A DNA stretch of 64,000 bases, from NCBI GenBank assembly GCA_043228905.1, contig JBHGNT010000016.1, positions 4,402,001-4,466,000 on the forward strand. The letters are read 5' to 3'. Shown in pieces: positions 1-12,243 of the stretch. A model generated the notes under the pieces. It did no database searches. It saw only the letters and a list, made by a program, of their open reading frames with translations, and was not told the DNA's origin. The number at the start of each line of letters is the position of its first letter. Within the stretch, counting starts at the first letter, position 1. Position numbers and translations under genes: made by a program. This DNA is from Azolla caroliniana. Lineage: Eukaryota > Polypodiophyta.

Positions 1-93
1 CGGGAAAGACCCCACAGTTGTACGATAGAACCGAAACCGAAGAAACCTTGTACAATAGGTAGAAAAGTTTGCTTCTCCAACAACGGAGGGTGT

Positions 94-3000
94 ATGATAG
101 TTGGCATCGTTGGCCAAGAAAAGGCAAGGGCGGAGGAGCGACTTCGAGCGTGCGGAGTCCTCGGCCCGGACGAGGAAATCAGCGGAGCCGTGGAGGCGGT
201 CTCCTTCGACGACACCTTGGGGATGCTGAGGAAGGTAGCCAAAGAAGACCTTAACGAAGACCGGACGATACAGGTATGTTCCGAAGAGATGTACGAAGTC
301 ATCGCGAACTTCAGTCAGGGGCTCGGACGGCCCGGGTTAGCACAAAGTACAAGACTGTGGACCGGAAGGTAAGGCCAGTCGCGGCACCCTTACCGGAGGG
401 CAGCGAGTCCCGGATCAGAGGGGTTGCGTAGGACCCCAATTTGCGAGATCCGGTCCGCATAGGGCACACCTTCACCGATGGGACGCTCCGGGAGCTCAAG
501 ATGGGTGGGGACGGGTTCCTATTGCCGGCGGAGGAAGACCGGTTTCGGAGAATGCTCGGAAGGCACGGAAAAGCCTTCGCATTCTCACCGGAAGAGATCG
601 GGTGCGTAGACCCGACAATCGTGGAGCCGATGGTGATATTCACGGTACCGCATGTGCCGTGGAATCTCAAGCCGATTCCAGTACCGAGAGCTCACATCCC
701 GAAGTTGATGGAGCTATTGAGGCAAAAAGTCGATATGGGCATTCTCGAACCGTCGAGTGCCCCATACTCGAACCGATGGTTTACAGTACCAAAGAAAAAC
801 GGAACGATGCGGTTCATTCAAGACCTGCAGCCGGTCAACAAAGTGACCATTCGGAACGCAGGAATCGGACCGACCATAGACGAGTTCGCGGAGGCCTTCG
901 CCGGAAGGTCGATTTACTCGGTCGGGGATCTATACTCGGGGTACGACCAGTTCCAGCTAGCCGTGGAGAGCAGAGACATTACGACGATGCGATCTCCCCT
1001 CGGCCTAGTGCGAATGTGTACCTTGCCACAAGGAGGGACTAACTCGGTGGCCCACATGGTGAATGCAATGAACAAGGTACTGAGGGATTGTATCCCAGAC
1101 ATCACCATGCCGTTTCTAGACGACATCCCGATCAAGGGGTGCCCGGTGGAAGAGAAGGACGAGACACTCGGGCCGGACGGATGCCGGCGATTCGTGGCAG
1201 CACACATCGACGACTACGAGAAGGTGCTACAAAGGCTAGAGGATGCGAGGCTCACCTTCTCCGGGCAGAAATCGGCCTTCGGGCAATCACAAATCCTGGT
1301 GGTCGGACACCTATGTGGACCATATGGCCGGAAGCCGTCTCTGGCAAAGGTAGAAGCCATCTCCGCGATGAAGACCGACTGTAGCTCGGTTATGGAAGTT
1401 CGGAGGTTCCTGGGGGCATGCGCGTTCTACCACATATGGATCCCGCATTACGCCCACGTTGCGGAGCCGCTATATGGGTTGCTGAAGAAAGGGCGAAAGT
1501 TCGAATGGCGAGACGAGCACACGGAGTCGGTCCGGAAGCTGAAGGAAGCTCTTGCGGCAGCACCGGCGCTCCGGAAGGCTATCTACGAGAAGGGTACCCC
1601 GGTATACATAACGGTGGATACGAGTCCGACCGGGATCGGATGGGTCGTCAACCAAGAAGACGAGGACGGCATTCGGTTCCCGATCCGATTCGGCGCGAAG
1701 GTCCTCAGTGAGCGACAACGAGGGTACGCCCAGGTTAAACGCGAACTCTGGGGTATCGTTTCGGCGGTAAAGGCCGACAAAGACTACCTGATCGGGGCAG
1801 AAGTGATTATCAAGACGGATTGCCTGCCAATTCTCGGCATGGTTTCCGGATGCGCGACACCGGACCTGGTGATGCTCAGGTGGATAGCGTACATCAAGTC
1901 CCTGGACCTGGAAATACGACACATTTCCGGAAAGGACAACGCCATGGCCAACATGCTTTCGAGGGCGAGGTTTGATGACGAGGGCGGCATGGTTTCGGAG
2001 GACGAAGAAGTCGACGTGGACTTCTTCGAGGCAGCGTACGTGACGACCGATGGGACGAGCACTCCGGCGCTTAACGGCTTCGACAAGAGCAAGTACGACG
2101 GCGAGTGGCTACAGAGCGGTGGGTTTTTGAGGACAATGACGCCGGATGCGTCATGGACGAGGGACGAGGCCAACCGGATCCGGAAGAAAGCATACTGATT
2201 CTTTCTCCGGGACGGATACTTATGGAAGCACCTGAAGAAGAGGAACGGCGTCCTACTCCGGGTGGTGGCGATGAAGGAAGAATAGGAGGAGCTATTGACG
2301 GCCTACCACGATAGCCCTTGGGCTGGACACCGTGGAACGTGGGCCACGTTCGAGAAGATAAAGGGGAAGTACTGGTGGCCGGGACTGTACCGGGACGTGC
2401 ATCGGTTCGTGACAACTTGCGAGAGCTGTCAGATGCACTCCGTAGTCCGACATCGGGACGAGCTTCACCCTACGTACCCTCCGACCATCCACTTCAAATG
2501 GATGGTAGACCTGGTGACGATGCCGATGGGAGTAGGATAGATGCGGTATCTAGTCCTGGCTCGGGAAGATCTGACGAACCAGGTAGAAGGCCGAGCCCTT
2601 CAGAACAAAACGACCGCGGCCGTATGTCGGTTCCTGATCGAGGACGTGATATGCCGGTATGGGTGCGTCGGGAAGATCGTGGCTGATCGTGGGGAGTTGG
2701 ACGTCGAAGAGGCCGAGGAGCTGTTCGACCGGCTAGGAGTCAAGCTCTCGCTTACCACTGCATACAATCCGGAGGTGAATGGGAAGGTGGAGCGCGGACA
2801 CGGACCGATCGTCAAGGCGTTAGTTCGGGCATGCGGAGGGCAAGTCGGGAACTGGCCACGGCTACTGCCTTACGCGTTGTGGGCTGACCGAACTACGCAC
2901 AGTTCGGTAACCGGATTCATGCCGGCAGAGCTCATGTTTGGGCAGAAGCCGATCATGCCGATGGAACGTACGATCTCCTCATGGGCAACCGTGGACTGGA

Positions 3001-3443
3001 AAGACGAGATGAGCCGGGATGAACTGTTGGCGGCGCGCATGCGACAGCTCGAGCGAAGACCGAAGGACGTGGAGCTGGCTGCGGAAAAGCTTCGGGATGC
3101 AAGGATGAGGAACAAAACCCGGTTCGACCGAACGCACCGGCTCCGACCGAAGAAGATCGAGGAAGGCGACTGGGTGCTAGTCTACGACAGCAGCATCGAC
3201 AACCAGCACCGAGCGACACGGAAGTTCGCAAGAAGGTGGTTCGGGCCTTACGTGGTCCAAAGTGCCAACGACAACGGGACGTACCATCTGGCGGAACTCG
3301 ACGGCACGAGAGTGGCGATACCGGTAGCTGGGAAGCGGATCAAAGCGTTCAAGAAGCGTCACGACGACGAGCCGGATCCGGTTGACCTAGACCGCGACGA
3401 CGAACGATCCGAAACCGAGGAAGAACCGACGGGCGGGGAATGA
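94..3443 (+). pseudogene. Gypsy pol of element D: RT, RNase H, integrase, interrupted
   Basis: An upstream segment (94 to about 330) leads into the main frame through a frameshift near 320-340. The main frame then has stops at 429-431 (TAG), 2196-2198 (TGA), 2283-2285 (TAG) and 2538-2540 (TAG), but is otherwise open in a single frame to 3443. Reverse transcriptase is recognised by GDLYSGYDQF and the FLDD catalytic motif (about 1105-1130). RNase H has VYITVDTSPTG and the HISGKDNAMAN end. Integrase has the H-H-C-C finger (about 2298-2440) and the D, D, E residues in WMVDLV, VADRGELD and NGKVERG. Only four isolated stops in about 3 kb suggest recent death or low-level decay. Gag and protease are not visible. 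Confidence 0.85.
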
Positions 3444-3500
3444 AGGTTGGACCGGTTTTCTCCGTCCCAACTCAATTTGGCGCATGCCGGTGGATGCGCG

Positions 3501-3516
3501 GTTAGGTGGGGGCGGA
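3501..3516 (+). other. Polypurine tract of element D
   Basis: GGTTAGGTGGGGGCGGA lies directly before the first base of the 3' LTR. This is the usual primer site for plus-strand DNA synthesis in LTR retrotransposons. Confidence 0.6.
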
Positions 3517-3765
3517 TGTCGTGAGGAAAACCGTCCACAAGCGGAATCGGTGCACCGGAGCGTAGGAACCGGCTCTTCATGCACGTGCGCCTAATGTTGT
3601 ACATAGGAGATCCTAGGCAGGTAGATTTGGTAGGTAGGAAGTAAAGGGGAAACGGCTCCTTCCTTGCCTATAAAAGGAGAGAGACGAGGGGGGGGCGAGG
3701 GGATCGCAGAGAGTCGAGGACGAAGTGCTATCGGTCTGTGGGCGGAAGGCTTCCCCCCCCCCCCC

Positions 3766-3829
<64 letters not shown>

Positions 3830-4236
3830 CGCTCGCAAACTCCGTAGCTTCTTACTGTGCAGGTTTCGAGAGGCTCGCGCTGCTTTGAGGAATGCCCGAG
3901 TGCTTCCGGCAGCACCTCCAACCTACTCTTTCCTTTCTGTGCGTTTACGAACAGGCATCGGCATCTGTTCGCCGGCCTGTTCGGTTGTAACCGACTTCGT
4001 GCTTCTTGTTGTTTATCTTGTTGATATATATATTTACATACATTCGTGTCTCTCTGTGTTGCTGTCGCACTCGCGTCTTTGTGTCGAAGGGCCGTGTCCC
4101 TGTGAATCTACGCTCGCACCTAGTGGGTCTCTTCCCTTCTCCTTTTCTCTCTTGCTCTTCGGTACAAGACCCCCGAGGTCCCGCCTCGTTCCACGCATCC
4201 ACGAGGAATACCTCGACAACGGTTTTCTTCACGACA
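3517..4236 (+). repeat. 3' LTR of element D (720 bp)
   Basis: The LTR is bounded by a perfect 8-bp inverted repeat, TGTCGTGA at 3517 and TCACGACA ending at 4236. It follows the polypurine tract. It holds a TATA-like CCTATAAAAGG (about 3667-3677) and, downstream, a poly-C run (about 3753-3775) joined to a CT microsatellite (about 3776-3826). Open frames coding Pro and Leu-Ser runs here are microsatellite artefacts. Confidence 0.8.
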
Positions 4237-4569
4237 ATGCGGGAGAGTCAGAGAGAGTAGAACACAGAAAACTCTATTGCAAAAAATAACACTTTGTAAA
4301 CTCTGTACATCGAATGTACTCAGAGAGCACTTTTATACAAGTCCTTAAAAGGACTGATAGAAGTATTGACACGTATTTCAATGCTCATAACTCAGTGGCG
4401 AATGCTAAGTCCTAAAAATATGCCTACCTATTAGGCTAGGATCGTAGGCCTGTAATGGCCTACTGGTTACACACAGATCCAGACACCGATCTGGCTCTTG
4501 GTTCCGGATTACGATCCGGCTCTAGCTTATTTAGCCGATCTGGATCATGTTGAGCTTGTCCATTCAACA
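4237..4569 (-). repeat. Truncated copia-type LTR (related to the LTRs of element A)
   Basis: The right end reads GTTGAGCTTGTCCATTCAACA, nearly the same ending as the element A LTRs (GTTGAGCTTGATTCTCAACA). The left end abuts element D, so D may have inserted into it. No internal retroelement sequence adjoins it, consistent with a solo LTR. No target duplication could be confirmed. Confidence 0.45.
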
Positions 4570-6185
4570 CAAGTGAATTAGTTTATGTAAGGATCACAAA
4601 TAAAAATTTCAAAACATAAATTGTGCCACCAATAACATTATTTTGAGATGATAGTGGTTGAGAATTGTAATTTGATCGATGAATATTGGTTTTAAGTCAA
4701 ATTATTTGGTTGAAGTGACTACAAAAGACATTTAATGGTTGACCATGATGTGAGCTTAATAAGGCAACAAACATGAAAGAAACCTTATAACAAAAATTAT
4801 ATTGTGTATTATAATCATTGAATGAAGTTGTATGCTTAATGGTTTGTTTATGTGCATGTGACCAATTGGTGAGGTGCTTCTTCCTAAGTTGTATTGCCAA
4901 TGGCACGCGATGGGAAACCACCTACAAAGCAAGTATTTTATCTATTTAAAAATAAACACAAATAGTGAGTTTTGAACTCAACATCCTTATTCCTTGAACG
5001 AATGTAACTATTAAATAAGTATATTCTTCAAAATGTAGCGAAGATAATTATTATATGTCAACTAAAGCATGGTTGCTAAGTGGAGACATGCTCTTAGCCC
5101 TTAATGCATGTGAGACCCTATATAAAGGTGTTCTTATCTTATGTGAAAGGGGGAGAAGAGGAGGATAACAATTGTCAATATCTATTTTTCAAGGAGAAAA
5201 AATAGCATCCTCAAAAACTCTCAAAAGGAGTTTTGAAATCTTAGGTAAGTTCATATAATACAATTACATTTTGTTTCCATTTCGACATGTTTTATGTATA
5301 GAGTATTGAGTCATAATTTAAAAGTTATAATATATATATATATATATAATTTTATTAAAAAATATGTATGCTTTATTGGTAGAAATGATTCAATCTATCT
5401 CAAAGTTCATAAGTTCAAGACTTAACTCGGTAAAAATAATCCTTACGAAGTATATTTTGCCTTCTCAATCACCACTTGCGAATAAAGGCCCGACGCTTGT
5501 ATGTGCATGTATGCACCGACGCTTATATGTGCATGTGTGGTGCATACGTCAAGAGATTGTGATATCAAAATGGTCCAATGAATGAAAAGCACACCAATAG
5601 GAAACATGTATTTAGTCTCGCAATAGAACAATGGCACGATTTCGATGTTCTACTAGTCCCCCTTGTTGTTGACTATACATGGAGTCACTTGGTTGCCCTA
5701 AGTCAATTCTTGAAAGAGCAATTATATGTGTTATTTGAGCAAATTATGACAATTTATAGTTCATCATGTTTTTTCTCAATACAATTCATCCTGTTTTTTT
5801 CTCACCTTTGGGTAAGAAAAGTGAAGGGCATTTGAGAAAATATTGAGAAACTCTAAGGAGGGGATATCTGGGTGTGATCAATCAACTTATAGTTCACAAC
5901 TTTATATTAGTAAATGTGTGTGAAAAGCACAACACTATAATGGTAGCACAACTTAATGGTGTCACCGCCACATGGTGAATTGCCAATAGGCACGACGAAT
6001 ACTTCACCAAGGAAAGAATTTCTACTTGCTCCAATACAAAAAAAATACCACGTTAATATTCCCTTCAACCTCTCTATCTCTTTGGGGGAGGGGTAAAAGA
6101 GAAACACAATGCTACTGGACTTGACAGCAAAGCAATATACTATTCATTATTCTACAAATTACAGTAAAAATTCCACCCTTTTTAT

Positions 6186-6187
<2 letters not shown>
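4570..6187. other. AT-rich upstream region of the PLC gene, no gene seen
   Basis: AT-rich sequence with a TA microsatellite (about 5331-5348). Short open frames have no recognisable similarity. A short stretch near 5380-5430 loosely resembles tRNA-derived SINE sequence. Nothing else could be supported. Confidence 0.5.

Positions 6188-6228
<41 letters not shown>
6188..6228. repeat. CT microsatellite
   Basis: Pure (CT)n tract of about 40 bp, some 650 bp upstream of the PLC start codon. Confidence 0.95.
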
Positions 6229-6231
<3 letters not shown>

Positions 6232-6628
6232 AGGCAACGAGGGCATTTGTTTTATTTGGTTTAGTTTGGGTGGGTAAAAAAGAGGAACTCACAGTGTTCT
6301 TTCCTAGGCATTAGACTAGACATAAAAACAACTAGTTTTTCTCTACAGTCCGACAAGCTATCGACAATTCATCCAGTTTTTGGGGGATTTCACTCATTCT
6401 AAGGAATGGATCGAGTGTGTTGAGGGGAAGTGGTAGGAAGTGGTGAGAGAGAGGACTATTTGGGTGTGAAGAGAGATACATACATGAGGTGAGAGAGCAG
6501 AAATAATAATAATAAAACAAAAGGTTTGTTGCCAGATCATAATATAGTGGGATAGAGCAGAAGGCTCCTGAGAGGTGATGGTTGTGGGGCTATATGTGTA
6601 ATTATATGAAAGTAGAGGGTCATGGGAA

Positions 6629-6631
<3 letters not shown>

Positions 6632-6668
<37 letters not shown>

Positions 6669-6707
6669 CCTGTTAGGAATCTGTTATACTTTTTTGTTCA
6701 TCTTTTC

Positions 6708-6761
<54 letters not shown>

Positions 6762-6793
6762 GAAGAAGAAGAAGAAGAAGAAGAAGAAGAAGG
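6632..6793. repeat. CT, CT and GAA microsatellites in the PLC 5' region
   Basis: (CT)n at about 6632-6664, (CT)n at about 6713-6758, then an immediately adjoining (GAA)n at about 6759-6793, ending some 87 bp before the PLC start codon. They probably lie in the promoter or 5' UTR. CT/GA tracts are binding sites for BBR/BPC GAGA-binding factors in plants; a regulatory role here is inference. Confidence 0.9.
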
Positions 6794-6879
6794 AAACAGC
6801 TCCTTGCCCTGTTCTGAGAGCTGCCCACCTCCTTCCTTAACCCGATCTGCGAGAGGGAAGAGTGCCATTGAAGCTCGGA

Positions 6880-9800
6880 ATGCTTCCTTTGAAGAGCTGC
6901 TTTTCCTGCCTCTACGGCCACAAGGTCCCCCTCGACCACTCTCCTCCTACGGATGTGGAAGATCTCTTCAGGAAATACTCGGACAATGATTCCATGGAAG
7001 CTCAACACCTGCAGAGCTTCTTAGAGGAATACCAAGGTGAGACCAAAACACTGCAAGAGGTTGAGACCCTCATGAATCTCTATGTGAAAGATAAAGGAAA
7101 CCCCCCCAAGTTTAGCTGTAAACATTTCTTCCAATATCTCTTCGACGAGGGTTCTAATACACCCATGGATTCTAAGGTGAGATTTTCTTCTTCCTCCCTC
7201 CCTCCCTCTCCCCCGTTTGGGCCTTTACTTTTCGATTTTTGCCTCATCGCCTTTGCTTACCTTTTGCAAATAGCTTGCTTTTTTCTGCTAGATAGAATTC
7301 AATCGATTTGCATTTTACCATTTTCTTTTACATTCAATACTAAATCATACAGGTGCATCATAACATGGACCTACCATTGTCACGCTACTACATCTTCACA
7401 GGGCACAATTCTTACCTCACCGGGAATCAGCTTAGTAGTGACTGTAGTCAAGAGCCCATCATCAAGGCATTAGAGAGGGGAGTTCGTGTCATTGAATTGG
7501 ACTTATGGCCAAATCCATCCAAAGATCACATTCATGTTAAACATGGAGGGTAACAGGATGCCATAGGTTTTTTTAACAGTGTTCTGTTTTTCCCAATAAT
7601 GTTTTGCCATGTTCTCATCCTCATCGCATGTCTTCGTTTCCATTCAGAACTTTAACTGCACCTGTTGACTTTGAGAAATGCATCAAGGCCATAAAGGAAC
7701 ATGCGTTTGATAACAGCGATTTTCCAGTAATTATAACTTTTGAGGACCATTTAACCGCGCCCCTGCAAGCGAAAGCAGCAGAGGTAAGCTGATCCGGAAT
7801 TTCCATAGGTGACACTGATTGGTTATAATCTCTTATCTCGAAGCACGGCCCGGGTCTCTCTTATCTTGTAGCAGCCTCAAGTTCATCCACAGTGTGTCTG
7901 CTCCTGCTACTTTGTATCAATCCTATAAGCCTCTTCAAGACCTTATGTATTGTTCATTTCATTATATTGTGTATGTAATCCATGTTAGTGTAAATATATA
8001 TATTATGTTTGCATACACACATCCCTGTAAATTGACACTCCAAACCCTAATGACATACATTGGCAAAGAAAGCACGCCAATTCTACAGCACTTAAATCAG
8101 TTTCAAAGCTGCACTGGAAGACAAACTAAGGTAATGTTTCTCTGCCTCGCAGATAGTTCATCGTATCTTTGGGAAAACTCTATACTGTCCTGACCCACAA
8201 CAAGAGGGTTTCACGGACTTCCCTTCACCAGCGTCACTGAAGAACAAGATAATAATTTCGACAAAACCACCGAAGGAGTATATCGTGACTACACAGGATG
8301 CTAACTTGGTTGCACCTTCCACCACAGAAGTAAAATCAAAACAGTCTCCAGCTGTCAACCAAGAGGAAGCTTGGGGTGCTGAGTTGCCAGACAGCTTCGA
8401 GGATGATGCCAGTGCTGATAAGGTGAAATTTTCCTGACAAAAGAAAGAAGAAAGAACTGAAAATATGTTCTATGATATACTTGTTCATCTTGTGCTGAAT
8501 GTTTGTATTCATATATGTACAAATGTATGTATATCCAGACTACCGAATCCCTTGATGTATACGACAACGACGATGAGGATATAAATGCTCCTGAACTGGC
8601 ACCTGAATACAAAAGGATCATTAGTATTAGAGCAGGAAAACCCCGTGGCAAATCTTTGAGTGATGCCCTTGCTTTAGAACCCTATGTTAAACGAGTGAGC
8701 CTGAGTGAACCCGAGCTTTCGAAAGTTGCCCGTGCACATCCAGATGTAGTTGTGAAGTATGTCATGGATATAACAGTGATGATGAACACCATACGTAATG
8801 CTCTTAATATGAAATGTAATTTTTGTTTTTCTTCCTTTTCAGTTTTACCAAGAGAAATCTACTTCGAGTATACCCAAAAGGCATCCGTGTCGACTCATCA
8901 AATTACAGCCCCTTAGAAGCATGGTTGCATGGAGCACAAATGGTGGCTTTCAATATGCAGGTCTGCAAAATAATATTGATTTGGATATGATGATCATGAC
9001 AAACTTTGAAGTCCAAACAATCAGGGTTTGTTTCTTCTTTATGTGCTCCTGTTATTTCAGGGATATGGAAGGCCACTTTGGTTAGTGCATGGGTTCTTTA
9101 AAGCCAATGGAGGAATCGGATATGTCAAAAAACCAGATTTTCTGATTGATCAAGACTTTAGGCCAATGGATCCCAGACCGGTGAAGCAAACGCTGAAGGT
9201 AAAATCATTTTCACATCGGGCAACAATCACCTTATGAAATATTGTATACGCGGGGACAGAGGAGGGGAGAGGAGAGACTCCTCTTAAAATGAAAAATGAT
9301 TTTTGTTTAGCACATGGTTAACATTGCATAGTGAAATCATCAATTGGCAGGTGAAAATCTATCAGGGAGCAGGATGGAAGGAAAAGTTCAAGAAGGGCCA
9401 CTTTGATGCATTTTCACCTCCTGACTTCTACGCGAGGGTATGTAATATATGTGCATCATCATCATCTATATCTATATCTATATCTACATATGTATGCCTG
9501 TGGGTATGTGTATATACACATGTGTTTTTTATGTTGGCATAGTTATTATCATTGTCATGTCATCAATGCTTCAACAATCACTAATGGAGGGGGAAATGTA
9601 TATACACATATGTGATTTTATGTTGGCATAGTCATTATCATTGTCATGTCATCAATGCTTCAACAATCACTAATGGAGGGGGAAATGTATTACAGGTTGG
9701 CATTGCTGGTGGGAATCAAGATAGCATCATGAAGAAAACTGAGACAATAATAGACAACTGGACCCCTCATTGGAACGAGGAATTTGAGTTTCCACTTCGA

Positions 9801-9995
9801 GTTCCAGAATTAGCACTACTGCGGATAGAAGTGCACGAGTATGATGCCACAGATAAGGATGATTTTGGGGGTCAAACATGTCTTCCTGTCTCTGAATTGA
9901 AGCGAGGAATTCGAACAATCCCATTGTATGATAAGAAAGGAAGGGAGCTTTCCCCTGTGAAGTTGCTGGTGCAGTTTAGTTTTATAGACTCATGA
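6880..9995 (+). CDS. PLC: Phosphoinositide-specific phospholipase C (plant PLC), 9 exons
   Basis: Predicted exons: 6880-7176, 7353-7549, 7648-7783, 8153-8422, 8539-8756, 8843-8960, 9061-9198, 9351-9437, 9696-9995. All introns are GT-AG and phases join, giving 586 residues, the usual plant PI-PLC length. The enzyme hydrolyses phosphatidylinositol 4,5-bisphosphate at the plasma membrane in a Ca2+-dependent way. Domain order: EF-hand-like N-terminus (exon 1), X domain with catalytic His in [10 protein letters not shown] and HVKHGGTL and acidic residues in VIELDLWP and ITFEDHL (exons 2-4), acidic linker, Y domain with LRVYPKG, DSSNY and [14 protein letters not shown] (exons 6-7), and a C2 domain ending the protein (exons 8-9, [19 protein letters not shown]). 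ATG 6880 is the first in-frame Met before conserved sequence. The gene looks intact. The isoform is not determinable. Confidence 0.95.
9511..9690 (+). repeat. Tandem duplication in PLC intron 8
   Basis: Two nearly identical copies of about 90 bp (about 9511-9600 and 9601-9690), each ending in ...GGAGGGGGAAATGTAT. Only the second continues into TTACAG, the splice acceptor of exon 9; the first reads TATACACA and has no AG there. The duplication lengthens the intron without offering a competing acceptor. Confidence 0.85.
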
Positions 9996-10584
9996 ACAGA
10001 GGGTTCTTAATGATAGCATTAATGGCATCCATAAGATTTGATTAGATTAGATATTTTTTAGTGTCCATTGATTTGTCAGAGGGAGGGAGGGATATCTAAT
10101 AATAGCTTTGAGTTGATTGTATATTAGTCGATCGATCTATTGATTTTGTATTTGAGAATTTTCTTGATGCCAAAAATGAGAACCACCATTTCTCCAGTTA
10201 TCTTATATAGGTAGAGTTCAGATTTTCCATTTCATTGGCTCACACATCCCATAAAATTCATATAGATGTCACTTTGGCATTATATGAACTTGTTAAATAG
10301 ATGTTCCAGGTCCTAGATCGTATTGGCACATATTATTATCACTGATGAAAAGGTGGAATGACAGGACTCTCAGCCTTCGTTGAGTTAGTCCTCCACTTCT
10401 TTCCACATTAATCTTACCTTTGGATCCAATGCTGGGTACTAAAAAAAGTTTGCATTCAACTCCAATTGTTAGACAGAAATATAATAATAATAACATTTGT
10501 TAGTACCATTATAAGAACCAGATACATGATGACGATGATTGTATCAGCTATTAGTTGTAAAAGTAGCAGAGATTCTGCATCATC
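9996..10584. other. 3' flank of PLC, no gene seen
   Basis: AT-rich sequence, probably 3' UTR and intergenic DNA. No coding, RNA or mobile feature was recognised. Confidence 0.5.
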
Positions 10585-10830
10585 ATACAGTACCATCATA
10601 GCAAATAGTTTGTGATATGCATATCATAATTTGACAATTCACTATTTATCAAAATTCTAATTGCAGTACCATCATATCAAATAATAGTTTTGTGGTATGC
10701 ATATCATGATTCAACAATTCACTATTTATCAAAAATCTAATTGCAATACCACCATATCAAATAGTATTGTGATATGCATATCATAATTCAACAATTGGCT
10801 ATTTATCAAAATTCTAATTGCATCTTATAA
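10585..10830. repeat. Three tandem copies of a ~78-bp AT-rich unit
   Basis: Each unit carries GATATGCATATCAT-like sequence, then CAACAATT and a TTTATCAAAATTCTAATTGCA stretch. The motif TATGCATATCAT starts at 10616, 10696 and 10773, giving spacings of 80 and 77 bp. Confidence 0.8.
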
Positions 10831-11039
10831 CCAAAGAAATTCCTGGCTTTTGAAGCTGATTGAAAGCCCCATTTGTATCGTCTAATATCCAACATTGTCA
10901 ATGAAATAGGAACTTCTCCAAGATTTGACTTATCATTGTGGTACACATACATTGAAATAGATATTGTGGAACAACTCCTTTTTACATACATACTTAAAGC
11001 TCTTCTTGAAGTTTTGCTAGAAGTGTACATGTATCTGGG

Positions 11040-11200
11040 TGTACACAAAAGAGAAGTTTGGGTAGAAGTATGTATATATAGGTTTATATATGGGTGGACA
11101 CAAAAGAGAAGTTTGGTTAGAAGTATACATAAGTTTATTTATGGGTGAGGCCATAAGAGAAGTTTGGCTAGAATATATATCAATTTATATCACAAAGGAT
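11040..11200. repeat. Three degenerate copies of a ~55-bp unit
   Basis: AAGAGAAGTTTGG recurs at about 11049, 11105 and 11154, each followed by a TAGAA...ATATA...TTTAT segment. Confidence 0.7.
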
Positions 11201-11779
11201 TCTAGAATTTTGGCGTCAAGCATACGCTCTAGTAGAGGCTAATAGTGGCCCATTGACAAGGATGTCTAATGGCAGCCTCCTTGTTTGCTATAGAGAATGG
11301 TAGGATATTGTCTAATAGTTAGCCATTCCTCGAAGTTTCCTTCCAAGTGTCATGCAAACACTTTGCTTGATGGTTTAGCCACCATGAAGGAACTACGTGA
11401 GTTCCTTCGTGCAAAGGTCATTGCATGATGCCTCTCATCCTTAAACCAAACAACCTTGACAATGAGCTATCTTCCACATTTTATAGATTTAGAAGAAAAT
11501 TTAATCCCTTGGTCTTTAGGATGCATTGGCACCTAGCCACAACATCGCTTGTAGCTCCAATTTCCCCACCCAAACAATTAATGATTTTCGAACCCTTCAG
11601 ACCTCCATTAACAATGACTTTAGATAACCATGTCTTACATGTTTTCTTTTTCATTTTTCATCGATTGACCACTTGAACCAAATTGTCAAGCCTTTGTATA
11701 ACTTTCCGTTTTCCACATTTTCTCCATTTGCACATGCCACATCACAACACCATCCAAGTTTCTGTATAACGTTTTGGTT

Positions 11780-12160
11780 AGCCTTGTGAGGCTGAATTCT
11801 TGACATTGACATGGTTTTTTTCTATTAGCAACACAAATTGGAGGTCAAGTAATGAATTTTTATGGTAGTCAAACATGTACTCAGTATTGCCTTCAACATT
11901 GTATCCCCACTTTCCTTGTTTGATAAGGTATTGATGCATCTTGTATCTCCATGATGAGCAATTTGTGGTCAAACATATTCTCGTTAAGGAGCGAGCAACC
12001 CATTTGTTGATTTATCTTGCTAACAATGATATTTTTTTCTCTTCCTCTCTACTTCTCTCGTTTCTTCAAAAGTTGTATATCCACACTACAATAGTGATAG
12101 TTGAGCACGCCGATATAAATGAGCTTGTTCTTCTTGATCAATAGTGTTTATTCTTCAATG
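11780..12160 (-). mobile_element. Decayed Ty1-copia gag fragment
   Basis: The minus strand reads SSWRYKMHQYLIKQGKWGY, matching VSWEYKMHQYLVGQGYWSY at the start of the gag of element A (near 32430-32480). Upstream the resemblance continues at nucleotide level to the 5' end of the A gag, including the CTTGTTCTTCTTGAT stretch (12124). Stops and the lack of pol show a dead fragment. Confidence 0.65.
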
Positions 12161-12208
12161 ACCTATGCACTAGAAAGAGTTTTCGGCATGGTTCACAATA
12201 TACCCCTC

Positions 12209-12241
<33 letters not shown>
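12209..12241. repeat. TA microsatellite
   Basis: Run of alternating T and A of about 30 bp. Confidence 0.9.

Positions 12242-12243
<2 letters not shown>

Larger units (their letters stand above)
1..4236 (+). mobile_element. Ty3/gypsy LTR retrotransposon, 3' part (element D)
   Basis: The window opens inside this element: 5' LTR and gag lie to the left. Visible in order are a decayed pol, a purine-rich tract (about 3501-3516) and the 3' LTR (3517-4236). It is clearly more GC-rich than the AT-rich flanks. The pol order RT, RNase H, integrase is that of Ty3/gypsy. The reading frame is broken by one frameshift and several stops, so it is not autonomous. It belongs to a different lineage from element C: there is no chromodomain and the RT motif is FLDD. 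Confidence 0.88.

Noticed and set aside
3738-3888. Open frames coding poly-Pro followed by Leu-Ser runs
   Set aside because: Produced by the poly-C and CT microsatellite inside the LTR of element D.
6582-6840. Open frames with Ser-Leu, Lys or Glu runs before PLC
   Set aside because: CT and GAA microsatellites read in several frames; the PLC protein starts at 6880.
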